Source: Halictus rubicundus (lineage: Eukaryota > Arthropoda > Insecta > Hymenoptera > Halictidae). Taken from it: a stretch of 64,000 nucleotides of DNA. Positions within the stretch are counted from its first letter, which is position 1; every line of letters starts with the position of its first letter. Shown one piece after another: positions 63,815 through 64,000 of this stretch. The stretch lies in NCBI RefSeq assembly GCF_050948215.1, contig NW_027488580.1:1426001-1490000 (forward strand), in the 5' to 3' direction. The position numbers were made by a program, and so were the translations under genes. The notes beneath the pieces are model-generated. The model saw nothing but the letters and a program-made list of their open reading frames with translations, did not search any database and was not told the DNA's origin.

Positions 63815-64000
63815 TCCTCTATTCTATCCAATCCCCTATCCTATTATCTATCCGAGCCTATCCTCTATCCTATCCTATCCTCTATCCTATAATATCATCT
63901 ATCCTATCCTATCCACTATCCTATCCGATCCTCAATCCTATCCTATCATGAATCCTCTCCTATCCTCTATCCTATCCTATCCTGTATCCTATCCTATCCT
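63815..64000. repeat. catgaatcc block, cut by the window end
   Basis: ctattctatccaatcccc, tatccgagcc, tataatatcatc, tatccgatcctcaatcc and catgaatcc (ATG 63948) stand in the order seen at 45,585 and 59,390. The block continues past the window. Confidence 0.7.

Larger units (their letters stand above)
1..64000. repeat. 17-bp satellite array filling the whole window
   Basis: The commonest unit is CTATCCTATCCTATCCT, seen for example as cctct spaced 17 bp at 551 and 568. Units of 12 bp (two pentamers plus CT) are the main minority form, and 22-bp forms also occur, so unit length changes in 5-bp steps. The pure 17-mer is 7 C, 7 T and 3 A, about 41% G+C, with no G on the + strand. There is no non-satellite insertion longer than a few bases anywhere. 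The array continues past both window edges. The - strand unit is AGGATAGGATAGGATAG. No centromere-protein box, transposon end or gene is visible. A eukaryotic satellite is the only reasonable reading; its chromosomal place is not shown. Confidence 0.97.

Noticed and set aside
1240..63900. TATAAT and TATAAT-like words (ctataatatc) resembling a bacterial -10 box or TATA box
   Set aside because: They are single-base derivatives of the satellite repeated at HOR spacing. No -35 box, gene or transcript boundary accompanies them.
1..64000. Telomere tract
   Set aside because: The unit is not CCCTAA or CCTAA, the CT insertion every 17 bp is regular, and no telomere-to-unique transition is visible. 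Only a one-base resemblance to TTAGG remains, reported as a weak finding.
1..64000. CRISPR array
   Set aside because: There are no unique spacers between constant repeats. Adjacent units are the same sequence and period lengths are 17, 12 and 22 bp.
1..64000. Triplex (H-DNA) forming tract
   Set aside because: CTATC is a mirror word, but an A interrupts the pyrimidine strand every 5 or 7 bases, so there is no long uninterrupted polypurine-polypyrimidine run.
1..64000. tRNA, rRNA or other structured RNA, and rho-independent terminators
   Set aside because: With almost no G on the + strand, stems cannot form by Watson-Crick pairing. No conserved tRNA or rRNA words appear on either strand.
1..64000. 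CENP-B box or another known centromere motif
   Set aside because: No TTCG...CGGGA-like sequence was found on either strand. A centromeric role remains possible but is not shown.

Overview
The window is one uninterrupted block of satellite DNA, and it runs off both ends. I found no supportable protein gene, RNA gene, transposon, CRISPR array or promoter. The ancestral unit is a 17-bp monomer, CTATCCTATCCTATCCT (three CTATC pentamers plus CT). Its length slips by whole pentamers to 12, 22 or 27 bp. The + strand is almost free of G and the - strand almost free of C. All long open frames lie on the + strand and follow from the 17-bp arithmetic, so none is annotated as a gene. A tandem array of this size, with nested higher-order repeats and no bacterial gene density, points to a eukaryotic chromosome assembled from long reads, at a heterochromatic, pericentromeric or subtelomeric site. 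The species cannot be named from the sequence.

Rare point variants (caatgc, caacgc, cattac, gaac, GATATC, cgtctgctc, cgtcacctgccc, ccgatcc, agaactc, aaacga and others) act as landmarks and show higher-order repeats (HORs). Family A (about 1-9.7 kb) is built from alternating X and Y modules with a 2237-bp repeat offset. A transition zone (9.7-13.9 kb) leads to family B (13.9-27.5 kb), seven units of 1279-2468 bp. Family C (27.5-34 kb) has six copies of a landmark spaced 475-1267 bp, with a piece of B embedded in it. Zone D (34-36 kb) is a mosaic with a 985-bp duplication and a relic of A. From about 36 kb a different variant vocabulary takes over (families E/F). It includes an exact-offset 3614-bp tandem duplication (37.6-44.8 kb) and then a mosaic of smaller duplications (offsets 131, 148, 160, 221, 286, 413, 1419 and 1655 bp).

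Nothing here works together as genes do. What can be read is the duplication history: slippage of 5-, 12- and 17-bp units, deletions between short direct repeats, and kilobase-scale tandem duplications, consistent with unequal exchange or replication errors. An element with the core cgtctgctc recurs in both the A-D and E-F halves and ties the two families to one origin. Module boundaries marked 'about' are uncertain by a few monomers, because breakpoints fall inside the simple repeat.
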